Shown here piece by piece: positions 9,501 through 19,736 of a stretch of DNA of 64,000 nt (its first letter is position 1; the number at the start of each line of letters is the position of its first letter). Where the stretch lies: positions 5,799,871 to 5,863,870 of the forward strand of contig AP025062.1 of NCBI GenBank assembly GCA_036186865.1, given 5' to 3'. Made by a program: the position numbers and the translations under genes. Below the pieces are notes generated by a model. That model saw only the letters and a list, made by a program, of their open reading frames with translations. It made no database searches and was not told where the DNA came from. Origin of the DNA: Eustoma russellianum (taxonomy: Eukaryota; Streptophyta; Magnoliopsida; Gentianales; Gentianaceae).

Positions 9501-10589
9501 ATGCCTCCCAGAAGAGACCATCAAGGAAACGGTGGCAATGGGAACAACGATAACCCTCCACCACCACCACCCCTAGTTTTAGTACCTCAGGCGCTAATCG
9601 ATGCTATCACAGTGATAGCGCAAGGAGTGGCGCAACAACAGCAACAACCCCCTGCGCCAGCACCACCGCAGCACGGCATAAGGTACTATATTGGGGAGAT
9701 GCGTAAGATGCACGCCCCAAACTTTGAAGGGACAACTGACCCAGAGGTGGCTGGGTTTTGGCTTGATGAGATAGAGAAATGCTTCAGGCTTGTACAAGTG
9801 CCTGAAGAACACAAGGTGGATGTAGCCACGCCTTTTCTGACTGGCAGAGCGAATGCATAGTGGAACGGCATTTCGCCCAAGATGACTTCTCCCATCCAGT
9901 GGAGTCAATTTGTGAAGGCCTACAAGGACTATTATGTGCCAGAGACTGCCATTTTGGAGAAAATGAGACAGTTTGACAAGTTCGAACAGGGAAGGATGTC
10001 TGTCTCTGATTACGCAGATCGGTTTCATGCCTTGGGTAAGTTTACACCCTTGGTACTGGAAAACAACCGAATGAAAATGCTAAAATTTGAGGAAGGACTG
10101 AACCCCCGCATTCGGACTGCAATAGCGGGGTCAAGCTTGAAAACCTTTGAGGAGATGCTAGATGCCTGTTATCGTGTTGAGAGTGACATGCGTAGGTCAC
10201 AGCCGAGAGATGCCCGAGAGGAGACGAGCAAGAGGCCAAGAGTGGAGCAAGGTGGTAGTAGACCCGGAAGTTGGGTCAAGATTCCCAGAAAAGGACAAGC
10301 GGGGCCGGTTCAAAGGGCACCGCAGACATATCAACCCAATCGCCAGGCACCCGCGGAGTGTCCCCACTGTCATAGGAGACACGTAGGTGAGTGTTGGAAG
10401 ATAACTGGTGCGTGCTTCAAATGTGGGAAAGCAGGCCATAGGATCAAGGATTGTCCTGAATGGGACCCTAAAGCTCAAGCCGGAGCAGGGCCAGCCCAGC
10501 AGCAGAAAGGCAGGCCTAACGCGAGAGTCCACGCCATGACAGATGCTGAAGTCCAAGGAGACGCAAACGTGGTGACAGGTATGATCTAA
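9501..10589 (+). pseudogene. gag of element A (capsid, nucleocapsid), one nonsense codon
   Basis: Gag of a Ty3 chromovirus, from ATG 9501 (MPPRRDHQGNGG) to TAA 10587-10589, 362 codons. A Pro/Gln-rich start is followed by the retrotransposon gag domain (about residues 70-200, YYIGEMRKMHAPNFEG ... VSDYADRFHALGKF), an Arg/Gly-rich linker and a CCHC zinc knuckle CFKCGKAGHRIKDC (about 10413-10455). Codon 120 (9858-9860) is TAG where element B has TGG, so full Gag needs a readthrough or another copy. The frame reopens immediately. The last three codons overlap the 5' end of the first intron: the unspliced message ends Gag at 10589, the spliced one runs into protease. Upstream in-frame residues from 9441 are not part of the conserved start. 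Confidence 0.92.
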
Positions 10590-10685
10590 GTTAAATAATA
10601 GTTGTTTAAGTTGAACTTTAGTCCTTTAAGTTGATGATTGAATATGTGCTATGTGAAAACCTTTACGTGTTACCCTTGTGATTAG
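10579..10685 (+). other. Apparent intron 1, at the gag-protease boundary of element A
   Basis: 107 nt, CAG^GTATGATC ... GTGATTAG^GTGTG. Removing it joins gag to protease through a Gly codon split G|GT (phase 1), giving VVTG then VILINKV, the expected Gag-PR junction. The gag stop TAA lies 8 nt after the donor. Element B has an intron at the same codon (29318-29405, 88 nt) with the same GTATGAT start. Confidence 0.75.
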
Positions 10686-13600
10686 GTGTGATCTTAATTA
10701 ACAAAGTACCCGCGAACGTGTTGTTTGATAGTGGAGCTAGTCACTCCTTCATTTCTAAGCGATTTGCCAAAGGGCTCGACCGTTTACCCGAATGGCTTGA
10801 GAACCCATTTAGAGTACAAGCAGCCGGCGAGCAAGTGCTGGTATCCCACCACCAGTACAAAGATTGTGAGATGGAGTTGGATGGGAAGTTATTCTCGGTG
10901 ACCTTAGTTCCAATCCCGATGAAGGACTTTGATGTCATATTGGGCATGGATTGGCTGACCAAAAATCATGCCAATATTGATTGCAAACTTAAGCAAGTGA
11001 CCCTCAAGGACCCTGAGATGAATGACATCACGGTACAAGGAAATGTCAAGATAACTAAAGCTCCAAAGAAGAAATATATGACGGCAATTAAGGCGTTTAA
11101 GGCTTTGCAAAAAGGAGCAGAGGGATATATGGTGTATGCTGTAGATGCTCAGCAAGAAGTTCCCTCCATGGATCAAATACCGGTAATCAATGAATTTAAG
11201 GACGTATTCCCGGACGACTTACCGGGAGTACCGCCATCAAGAGAAGTGGAGTTTGAGATCAACTTGATACCTGGAGCCGAGCCTATATCTAAGGCACCCT
11301 ACAGAATGGCTCCAGCTGAACTTAAGGAGCTGAAGGGGCAACTTCAGGAGTTGTTAGACAAAAAGCTAATTCGCCCCAGTGTATCACCGTGGGGAGCTCC
11401 AGTTCTATTTGTAAAGAAGAAGGATGGCAGCATGAGATTGTGTATTGATTACCGCGAGCTGAATAAGATTACTATCAAGAACAAATATTCCTTACCAAGG
11501 ATCGAGGATTTATTTGATCAGTTAAAGGGAGCTCGTTGGTTTTCAAAGATTGACCTTCGTCAAGGGTACCATCAATTGCTTGTGAAAGCGGGAGACGTCC
11601 CTAAGACCGCTTTTCGGACTCGATACGGGCACTATGAATTTTTGGTGATGCCTTTTGGATTAACTAATGCCCCAGCGGCCTTCATGGACTTGATGAACAC
11701 CGTATTTCGAGAGCAGTTGGACCAATCCGTGGTGGTGTTCATCGATGACATCCTAGTCTACTCTCCCAATGAGCAAGCACATGCTGAACACTTAAGAGTG
11801 GTGTTGCAAATCTTGAGGCAACAAAAGCTTTATGCCAAATTCAGCAAGTGTGAATTCTGGCTAAGAAGCGTAGCCTTCCTTGGTCACGTAATTTCGGAAG
11901 ATGGAATCTCTGTGGATCCTAAGAAGATAGAAGCCATCACTGAATGGCCAAGACCTACCAACGTGACTGAAGTTAGAAGCCTCCTAGGCTTGGCAGGCTA
12001 CTATATAAAGTTTGTTGAGGGATTCTCAACAATAGCAGTTCCATTGAGTCGACTTACGCAGAAGAAGACTAAGTTCGAATGGACTGCGGAATGCGAGCAG
12101 AGCTTTACCGAGCTCAAGAAGAGATTGACCACAGCCCCGGTGTTGGCACAACCTTCCGGCACCGACGGTTTCGTGATCTATAGCGACGCGTCTAAGAAAA
12201 GACTAGGTATGTACATCATTACAATTAATGCAGTGTATATACATATGCTAGTCTTAAACTAACGTTCTGTTTATAGGTTGTGTTTTGATGCAAAATGAAC
12301 GAGTCATATCATACGCGTCAAGACAATTGAAACCATATGAGCAGAACTACCCGACGTATGACTTGGAGCTCGCAGCTGTGGTATTTGCTCTTAAGATCTG
12401 GAGACACTACCTATATGGAGAGAAATGTGCAGTGTTCACGGATCATAAGAGCTTAAAGTATCTATTCTCGCAGAAGGAGTTGAATATGAGACAAAGAAGA
12501 TGGTTAGAGTTACTCAAGGACTATGACTTGACCATCAACTACCATCCGGGCAAAGCCAACAGAGTGGCAGATGCGTTGAGCAGAAAGTCTAGCCACGCGA
12601 GACAATCTCCATTAGAAAGAGAGATAGAGGAATTTGATCTTGAATTGGTAGACTCAGTGGCAAATGCCCTCACAGCTTTGTCTATCAGCCCAGACTTGGT
12701 AGACAGAATCAAAGAGGCACAGTATGAGGACCCGGCACTGGAAGAGATCCGTGACAAATTATCCACGGGTCCGGCAAAGGATTTCCAGTTGCGAGAAGAT
12801 GGGAGTCTATGGTTCCAGAATCGGTTATGCGTGCCAAGTAAAGACAAACTCCGAACAGAATTGCTCCGAGAAGCGCATAACTCAAGAATGTCTATCCACC
12901 CCGGAAGTACTAAGATGTATAAGGACCTCAAAAGAAACTATTGGTGGATAGGGATGAAAAGGTCAATTGCGACACATGTCGAAAGGTGTTTGGTATGCCA
13001 ACAAGTCAAGGCTGAACATCAACGACCTGGTGGCTTGATGATGCCACTAGAGATTCCAGAATGGAAATGGGAGCACGTGACGATGGACTTCGTAATGGGA
13101 CTACCCAAGACCCGCAATGGAAACGAAATGATTTGGGTAATTGTAGACAGATTGACGAAAACGGCTCATTTTATAGCCATGCCTCATGGTACCTCGTATG
13201 AAAGATTATCCAATATCTATGTGGATAACATTGTAAGCCTACATGGAGTCCCCGTCAGCATCGTATCGGACCGTGACCCCAAGTTCACCTCTAAGTTCTG
13301 GAGAGCATTCCAGAAAGCTATGGGTACAGAGTTGAGAATGAGCACAGCATACCACCCGCAAACGGATGGACAATCTGAGAGAACCATCCAAACCTTGGAG
13401 GATATGCTAAGAGCATGTGCCTTGGACTTTAAAGGAAACTGGGATAGCATGTTGAAGTTAATGGAGTTCTCCTATAATAACAGTTATCACAGTGCAATTG
13501 GCATGGCGCCATTCGAAGCGTTATATGGGCGTAAGTGCAGGTCCCCGGTTTGTTGGGACGAAGTTGGGGAAAGGACAATCACAGCACCAGAGCTGGTTGA

Positions 13601-14123
13601 GCAAACGGTGGAAAAGGTTAAGGTGATAAGAGAGAAACTCAAGGTGGCCCAAGATCGCAGTAAAAGTTGGGCTGACTCCAAGAGACGACCGTTAGAGTTT
13701 GAGGAGGGCGATAAAGTTTACCTACGAGTTTCACCAACTAAGGGTGTTGCCAGATTTGGAGTGAAGGGCAAGTTAAGCCCTAGATACATTGGTCCTTATG
13801 AAGTCCTTGGTAAAGTTGGCGAAAGAGCATACCGACTAGCCTTACCTCCGAGCTTATCCCAAGTCCATAACGTATTTCATGTATCTCAACTAAGGAAATA
13901 CGTATCGGATCCAAACCATGTCCTTGAAGCCCTACCGTTGGATGTTAAAGAAGACGTCACTTACGAAGAACATCCAATGAGGATTGTAGGCAGAAAGGAT
14001 CAAGTCCTACGCCGACGCGTCATTCCGTATGTCAAAGTTCAGTGGAGTAACCATACGGAGCGCGAAGCCACGTGGGAGCTTGAAGAGCAAATGAAGGAGT
14101 TATATCCACACCTCTTCCAATAA
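10686..14123 (+). CDS. pol of element A: protease, RT, RNase H, integrase, chromodomain-like tail
   Basis: Open reading from 10686 to 14123 once intron 2 (12207-12276) is removed. In order: aspartic protease with FDSGASHSF (near 10725-10755); reverse transcriptase with LRQGYHQL, MPFGLTNAPAAFMD and the catalytic FIDDIL (near 11735-11760); RNase H beginning YSDASKK and continuing after the intron to HPGKANRVADALSRK (to about 12590); integrase with an HHCC zinc finger (HN...HPGST...CLVCQQ, about 12870-13010) and catalytic D-D-E (TMDFVMG, VSDRDPKF, QSERTIQ, about 13080-13385); then the GPY/F region and a chromodomain-like end with WSNHTEREATWELEEQM. All catalytic motifs are present and no stop is seen, so this copy may supply working enzymes, provided translation gets past the gag boundary. 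Confidence 0.93.
12207..12276 (+). other. Apparent intron 2, between RT and RNase H of element A
   Basis: 70 nt, CTAG^GTATGTAC ... TGTTTATAG^GTTGTG, with a good branch-point CTAAC (12259-12263) shortly before the acceptor. Removal rejoins SDASKKRLG and CVLMQNERV through a Gly codon split G|GT (phase 1), as in intronless relatives. Retention adds about 18 residues and a stop at 12262. Element B has the matching intron at 30923-31004 (82 nt). Confidence 0.8.
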
Positions 14124-14154
14124 GGTACGCCAGTTTCGAGGACGAAACTTCTTA

Positions 14155-14168
14155 TAAGGGGGGAGGGA
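14155..14168 (+). other. Polypurine tract of element A
   Basis: ATAAGGGGGGAGGGA directly before the 3' LTR, the plus-strand primer site. It is preceded by TTTCGAGGACGAAACTT. Element B has GTAAGGGAGGTGGAA before its 3' LTR. Confidence 0.85.
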
Positions 14169-16753
14169 TGTTATGCCCCGCACCCTCCGTAGGGTATTTA
14201 AAAGTCAAAGAAAGAATCTAAACAGGGTTTAATGATAGTCAACGGGAATTAATGACGGTCAATCATAACTAAATACGAATTAAATGATGGGATTAATGAG
14301 AACTAATTGAGGGGATAAATATTAGAAATTAATTGTATTTAATTTAGAATCAAATATTAGGATTTATCCTTTAAGATAAATAGGAAATAAAATATAATTT
14401 AGAAACTCCAAACTTTTCCCTTCCCATATAAAAACTGACTGAACGTCAGTTTCCCTAATTTCCACACAGAAACCGACGCCAGCCCTTGCCTATCCCCATA
14501 GACGATTCATCTTGCAACCCTAGGAGAAAAGATCTTTCAAGAGTCAATCCGTAGGTCGTTCGTTCCTCAATTCTTCTTCAAGTAATCAAAGGCAAGTAAT
14601 CTACTTATAAGTTTTTACGATTTGCGAAAGAGAAAGGGCCTATTTTGATATCAATTTGGATCACCATGCAGTAATTTCTCTATGTGAATCTATTTGTGAG
14701 ATCTATGTGTTTTTGGTTTGAGATTTGGCCATTATATGTTGAAATCTTGTTCGTTGATTGTTGTTTATGTGAGATCATGTAAATCCCAATCCCTTGAACC
14801 CTACTTTGTTGATAATGGTGGTTGAAGGGAGGGGAGAGTGGAAAGATTTGATTTTTGGGTTGATTTGATGATTACTTTGAGTGCTAGGCTTGAATCCGTG
14901 AATCGTATGTTAAAGATGCTGTCTAGGGTGATTTTAGGATGGATTGATAGTGGGAAATAGGCTTGGAATGGTTTTGAAGGAAGTTGGGGTCGAATTGGGG
15001 GTTATTTCTGCAGTTTCTGCAGAAAATTGCAGAATGGTGCCCTGGAACGGGGACGTCGATCGATCGACGTCAGGGTATGACGTACGTCGATCGATCGACG
15101 TATAGCAAGTGAGGGTATGACGTGCCTCAGAAGGACGTAGATCGATCGACGTAGGATGAGTGAGAGTTCGACGTGCCTCAGAAGGACGTAGATCGATCGA
15201 CGTAGATTGAGTGAGAGATCGACGTGCCTCAGATGGACGTCGATCGATCGACGTCAGGGTATGACGTACGTCGATCGATCGACGTCAGGGTATGACGTCA
15301 ACCAGTTTTGTGGAAAAGCAAGGGAAGAAAGAGGGAAGCTAGGGGATCCTTTGGGTGACCTTAGGGACTCCTTAGGACCTGATTAAAGGTAGTCTAAGTC
15401 TTGGGAACATGATTTAGGAGGGTGAATCAACATGGTGACTTCAAAGGATCTTCGAATCGGATTTCGATGAGGATGACCTAGGAGGATTAGGAAATGAACG
15501 TACGTGGTGTTATAGAATTCCATGAAGGGAAGATAGGGGTACTCGCATTGGTTGGTGACCTTTTGAAATCAAGGTTGAGTGTTGACGATCTAGTTGAAGC
15601 CTAAGCTTTGATGTGTAAGTTAGGGAAATCTTGTGTGTTGCTCTTACTTGCGCATGTGAATATGAACTGCATATGTGAATGAGATATGTGATTGAAACGA
15701 GGAGTCTTGCATCATGGCACTTGCATTGCATATTGTTTTGAAAAAGAGATGTGCTTCGGTACATATTTGCGAAGGTGACCTGTAATGTAAACCGGGATGG
15801 AAATATAAGCCGGGGCGCATTGCAGGGCAAAAAAGGCTGTAACGCAAACCGGGATGGAAATATAAGCCGGGGCGCGTTGCAGGGTATAAAGTCCTCTGCA
15901 ATGTTAATCGGGATGGAAATATAAGCCGAGGTGCATTGCAGAGTTTTACGAGATCTGTGATGTAAACCGGGATGGAAATATAAGCCGGGGCGCATCACAG
16001 AGCATACGAGCCTGTAACGTAAACCGGGATGGAAATATAAGCCGGGGCGCGTTACAGGGTAACGAGTTACGAGACCGGACATTGTGACATGCATTGCACT
16101 GATTTGAAAGGAAATGGCTCATGCATTTGTGATGGTGTAGTGTAGTGCATATCTTGACATGCATCACGAGAGTCAATGTGGTATGGACGTGCATGTTATT
16201 TGATAGCCAATGAATTGTTATTTCTGTGCAAATTGCTGTACTTGCTTTATTACGTTATTCGCATATATGTATTTGGAAGTTTACAAGACATGTGCCCCAC
16301 AATCCCCCTGAATTATCTATTACTCATGTCTTGCCATGTGTTGATCCCGTATGTCTTATAAGCGGGTTACTTGCTAGCGTTTTCGCTAAGGGTACTACTC
16401 TTATTGTGCAGATGAGCCTAGCTATGATATGATTTTCATTGAAGACGACGGCGAGTGGGCTGAGTGGGATGCTTAGAGTGCCTAATGGCGAATAGTCGAG
16501 ACAGATGTTGTTTATTTCAGTTATTTCATTTGTTTGAAGGTTTGAGTTGGTGAACATCATGATTAGCTTGTTGGGATTTTAGTATTCTTGATGTACGAGT
16601 CGACGATTGACTTTCGTTAGATACATGTTTCCGCTTTTACTTTCGTACGTCACAGATGACGTGTACACGAGAGATGAGACGTCTTGTAGTCTTCTCAGTA
16701 AGCTACGACGGGTGCACCGGTTCGGATTCCGCTGTCCGGGTCGGGGCGCTACA
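14169..16753 (+). repeat. 3' LTR of element A
   Basis: 2585 bp, same length as the 5' LTR, ending GGGGCGCTACA before the AAATC target repeat. It carries the same promoter hairpin (14432-14452), palindrome array (15052-15286), hairpin array (15779-16058) and short acidic frame (16411-16476). The open frame 16607-17203 crosses from this LTR into the LINE and is a chance fusion. Confidence 0.96.
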
Positions 16754-18560
16754 AAATCCATGATGGAAAATATATTCTTGGTGCAGGAACTGATTAGGGA
16801 GTACAAAAAAAGAGAACTGCTCTTAAATGCATGCTCAAAGTTGACATCAGGAAAGCTTTTAACTCCATCAGCTGGTCCTTTCTTGGGGACATGCTACTTG
16901 GCCTTGGCTTCCCTGCTCTTCACTGGATGGATTATCGAGTGCATGACCTCCACCTCGTACTCTATCTCGCTCAATGGCAGACCTTATGGGCACTTCCAGA
17001 GCAAACGCAGGTTCAGACAAGGGGACCCTATATCTCTCTTCTTGTTTGTAATAGGCATGAAGTACCTCTCAACACTCTTGCAACAGTTATACCATGACAA
17101 AGAATTCCACTTTCATTGTGGCTGTGGTGAGCAAAACATCACACACCTCAGCTTTGCAGATGACCTCATCCTCTTCTCCCGAGGTGATGCCTGCTCTGTG
17201 TAAAGAATCATGGAGGCATTGAATACCTTTGGTGAATGCTCAGGGCTCAGAGTTATCCTGGTCAAGTCTCAGTTCTTCCACACAAGAATTGGTTAGGACA
17301 CCAACTGGCTGCAGGTTAGCATGGTTTTCTCAGCTGCAACTATGCCTTTCAGATATCTAGGCATACCTTTTGCTGGGCACAAGCTCCGATTCACCCACTA
17401 CACTCCTTTCATCAAGAAACTGATAGACAAAGTGGGTCTATAGAATGCAAATAGTCTATCATACGCTAGCAGACTACAATTGATCAAATCAGTGCTGCAA
17501 AGCGTAACCTGTTTCTGGTTGAGTGCTCTGCCTATACCAACAAAAGTTTGGTCCCTTGTTAATAGAATTTTCCTGCAATTCTTATAGAGAAACTCCTCAC
17601 TTGGGGACAGAAAGGCTTAGGTATCCTGGACTCAGATTAGCATGTCTAAAGAAGAAGGGGGTTTGGGTATTCTTCAGTTGAAGGCATGGAATCTAGCACT
17701 GCTAACCAAGCACCTATAGGACATCCATCACAAGAAGGACACACTCTGGGTACAATAGATGAACCATAAGTACAAGCTATACATCTCGCTATGGACAAAA
17801 GCAGGCCACATCACTGACTCTCCACTCCTGAAGAAGCTTCTGGAGATTAGAGATGAATTGCTGGCAGCTTAGGCTCTTAAAGCTCGGCTGTACACGTTCT
17901 TACTTACTAGATGGTGAAGGTATCCTCAACTTCAAGAAGAAAGGTAGAAAAGTCAAGTGGACCAAGATTGTATGGGATTCAGCTGTGACTCCCAAACACT
18001 CTTTGACACTATGATTGGCTGGGTTGAACAAGCTGCCACGAAGGACAGGTTTGTTTACTTAAATGATATTGCATGCCACCTTTGCTCTGAGGGATAAGAG
18101 ACACTACCTCACCTCTTTTTCTCTTATTCGGCCACCATGCAGATTTGGATATCCTTCTCGGCCTGGTTGGACTTCCACGGGGACTTAATACAGTTCACAT
18201 ATTGCTGACTTAGAGCTCACGCAAGCTAAAAGGGAAGGCACTCAAAGCCAAGGAAGCAAAAAAATTACCTTGGCAGCTACGGTATACCATATCTGGCAGG
18301 CGTGGAATAGATACATTTTTGAAAACTCAATTTTTGTATCTAGGGATGCAGTACATAGGATATGCACCCATGTGTACAGAGTAATATATAGCTCTTTCCC
18401 CATATTTTAGACATAGACGATACTTCTATTGTTTAAAATAGCTTATATTACTGGAACGTACATGTAGATCGGCAGGCTGCTCTACAAATAAGGCTATTGT
18501 AGGAGATACATCCCTTTGATGTATTGACATTCGAGTAATATAAATTCATATTTTACCTAA
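16754..18560 (+). mobile_element. L1-type LINE, 3' part (RT and zf-RVT), interrupted by element A
   Basis: Continues the LINE reading directly after the AAATC duplication (KS then MMENIFLVQELIREY). RT motifs: FRQGDPISLFLFVIGMKYLS and FADDLILFSRGD (near 17010-17185), then PFRYLGIPFAG, NSLSYASRLQLIKSV, FWLSALPIP and KEEGGLGILQLKAWNLALL (to about 17700). A zf-RVT-like part follows (WDSAVTPKHSL, CHLCSEG, about 17960-18170). From 17201 to 17872 one frame stays aligned to the family but carries eight in-frame stops, seven TAG mostly at expected Trp codons and one TAA. The 3' end (about 18280-18560) matches the minus-strand fragment at 35871-36175. Confidence 0.88.
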
Positions 18561-19736
18561 CAAAACATTAAATATACCGACGAGATATTTTATAATTGGT
18601 ATATATAACAACTGGATATTAACTCTTTTTGGTAGAAGCGGGAGGGAAACCGGAACCAGAACTCGAGTAAATCAGAACTGGGACAAAACCATAACCTAAA
18701 CATTAAAATAAAATGTTAAGATGTGTGATTTCTCTAACATAACCAGAATCGACAGTTTAGGTTTAGTCGGAACCGGTTAGAATTGCCTGCAACAGAAAAT
18801 TACAGACTACAGTTAAGCCAGAGGTCTGTTCAAATTTTAGAAAGTTATTTTTTATAGCAAATAATTCATAAATTTCGACTTTACCATTTTATTTAAATGT
18901 TCTTAATGTCAAACTTTTTTAGGGTGGGCCTATTTCCATCTTAAAATAGCTATATATGTTTATCCACTCTAATGTTGTGTTAAAACAGTGTGGATGAGCA
19001 AATTAAAGTGTCAAAATGTTCACTTTTTTTGAAAGCATTTGGCAATGCTTAGCCATTGAAGTAAGATACGATAACATGTCAGAAAATTATGTAGGTTTAG
19101 ACTCCTAAAACCTATAAGAATACTTAGGACATTTTACTATACTGACTAAATTTTAAATTATTTGTTATCAAAGTCAAGCTAAAACCTTTTTTTTTTTGTT
19201 TTTCAAAGCTAGTTATTGTTTGAAGTAATAAGAATTGTAGCTTTTTAAGAAATATTTTTTTTTGAAAAGAAAAACTAAAACTAATCCTAAATTGTAAACC
19301 CGGTGGAATAAACCGGTCAAAATCAAAACGAAAACCGAATGAAATTAAAAGCAGAACCAACAAAAAAGGATACGACTAATGTATAAGTTTAGTTTTACTA
19401 TTGGTACGTATATAAGCCGGCAACTTAAAAGAACAGCCAACGTATAAACTGTGGTCATACCTACTTTGGTGAAAAGAGGATCCAAGGAAGGCCACACCAA
19501 AAAAAGCCTTTCAGTTTAATGCAGAAACTGCGACAGTTTTATTTCTTTTTTTATTTGCATGTGTATGTATTTATTGTTGAAGAGAATGTTTGACAATGAC
19601 ATTTGTGTAGATCCCCCCCCCCCCTCTCCAGCAGTAGTCGTTTTTGGTGATGAGACAGCAAAAAGGGGAAAAAGGAAAGTACAGAAAAACGTAGAAGAAC
19701 CGTTCGTACGTATATAGGGAATATAGATTTTTTCGG
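18561..19736. other. AT-rich spacer without recognised genes
   Basis: Intergenic sequence with homopolymer runs (a C-run at 19613-19624, T-runs near 19187 and 19255). The minus-strand frame at 19124-19363 is Phe/Leu-rich low complexity and is not believed. No element termini identified. Confidence 0.4.

Larger units (their letters stand above)
6644..16753 (+). mobile_element. Ty3 chromovirus (Tekay/Del-like) element A, nearly intact, 10,110 bp
   Basis: Complete LTR retrotransposon with 5' LTR 6644-9228, PBS 9231-9242, gag from 9501, pol to 14123, polypurine tract 14155-14168 and 3' LTR 14169-16753. It is flanked by the 5-bp target duplication AAATC (6639-6643 and 16754-16758). The order PR-RT-RNaseH-INT with a chromodomain-like C-terminus, together with very long LTRs, fits the Tekay/Del chromovirus lineage. 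Removing the element and one AAATC restores the LINE frame exactly. The two LTRs have equal length and about nine substitutions, so insertion was recent. The only obvious coding defect is one TAG in gag. Two conserved apparent introns interrupt gag-pol. Confidence 0.97.

Noticed and set aside
16607..17203. Open frame of 198 codons that looks like a novel RT fusion
   Set aside because: It starts in the LTR of element A and crosses the AAATC junction into the LINE; a chance fusion created by the insertion.
17201..17872. TAG read as a sense codon (code reassignment) in the LINE
   Set aside because: Nearby intact frames, including the HLH gene and element A pol, use the standard code. Trp-to-TAG transitions are explained by methylation-driven decay.
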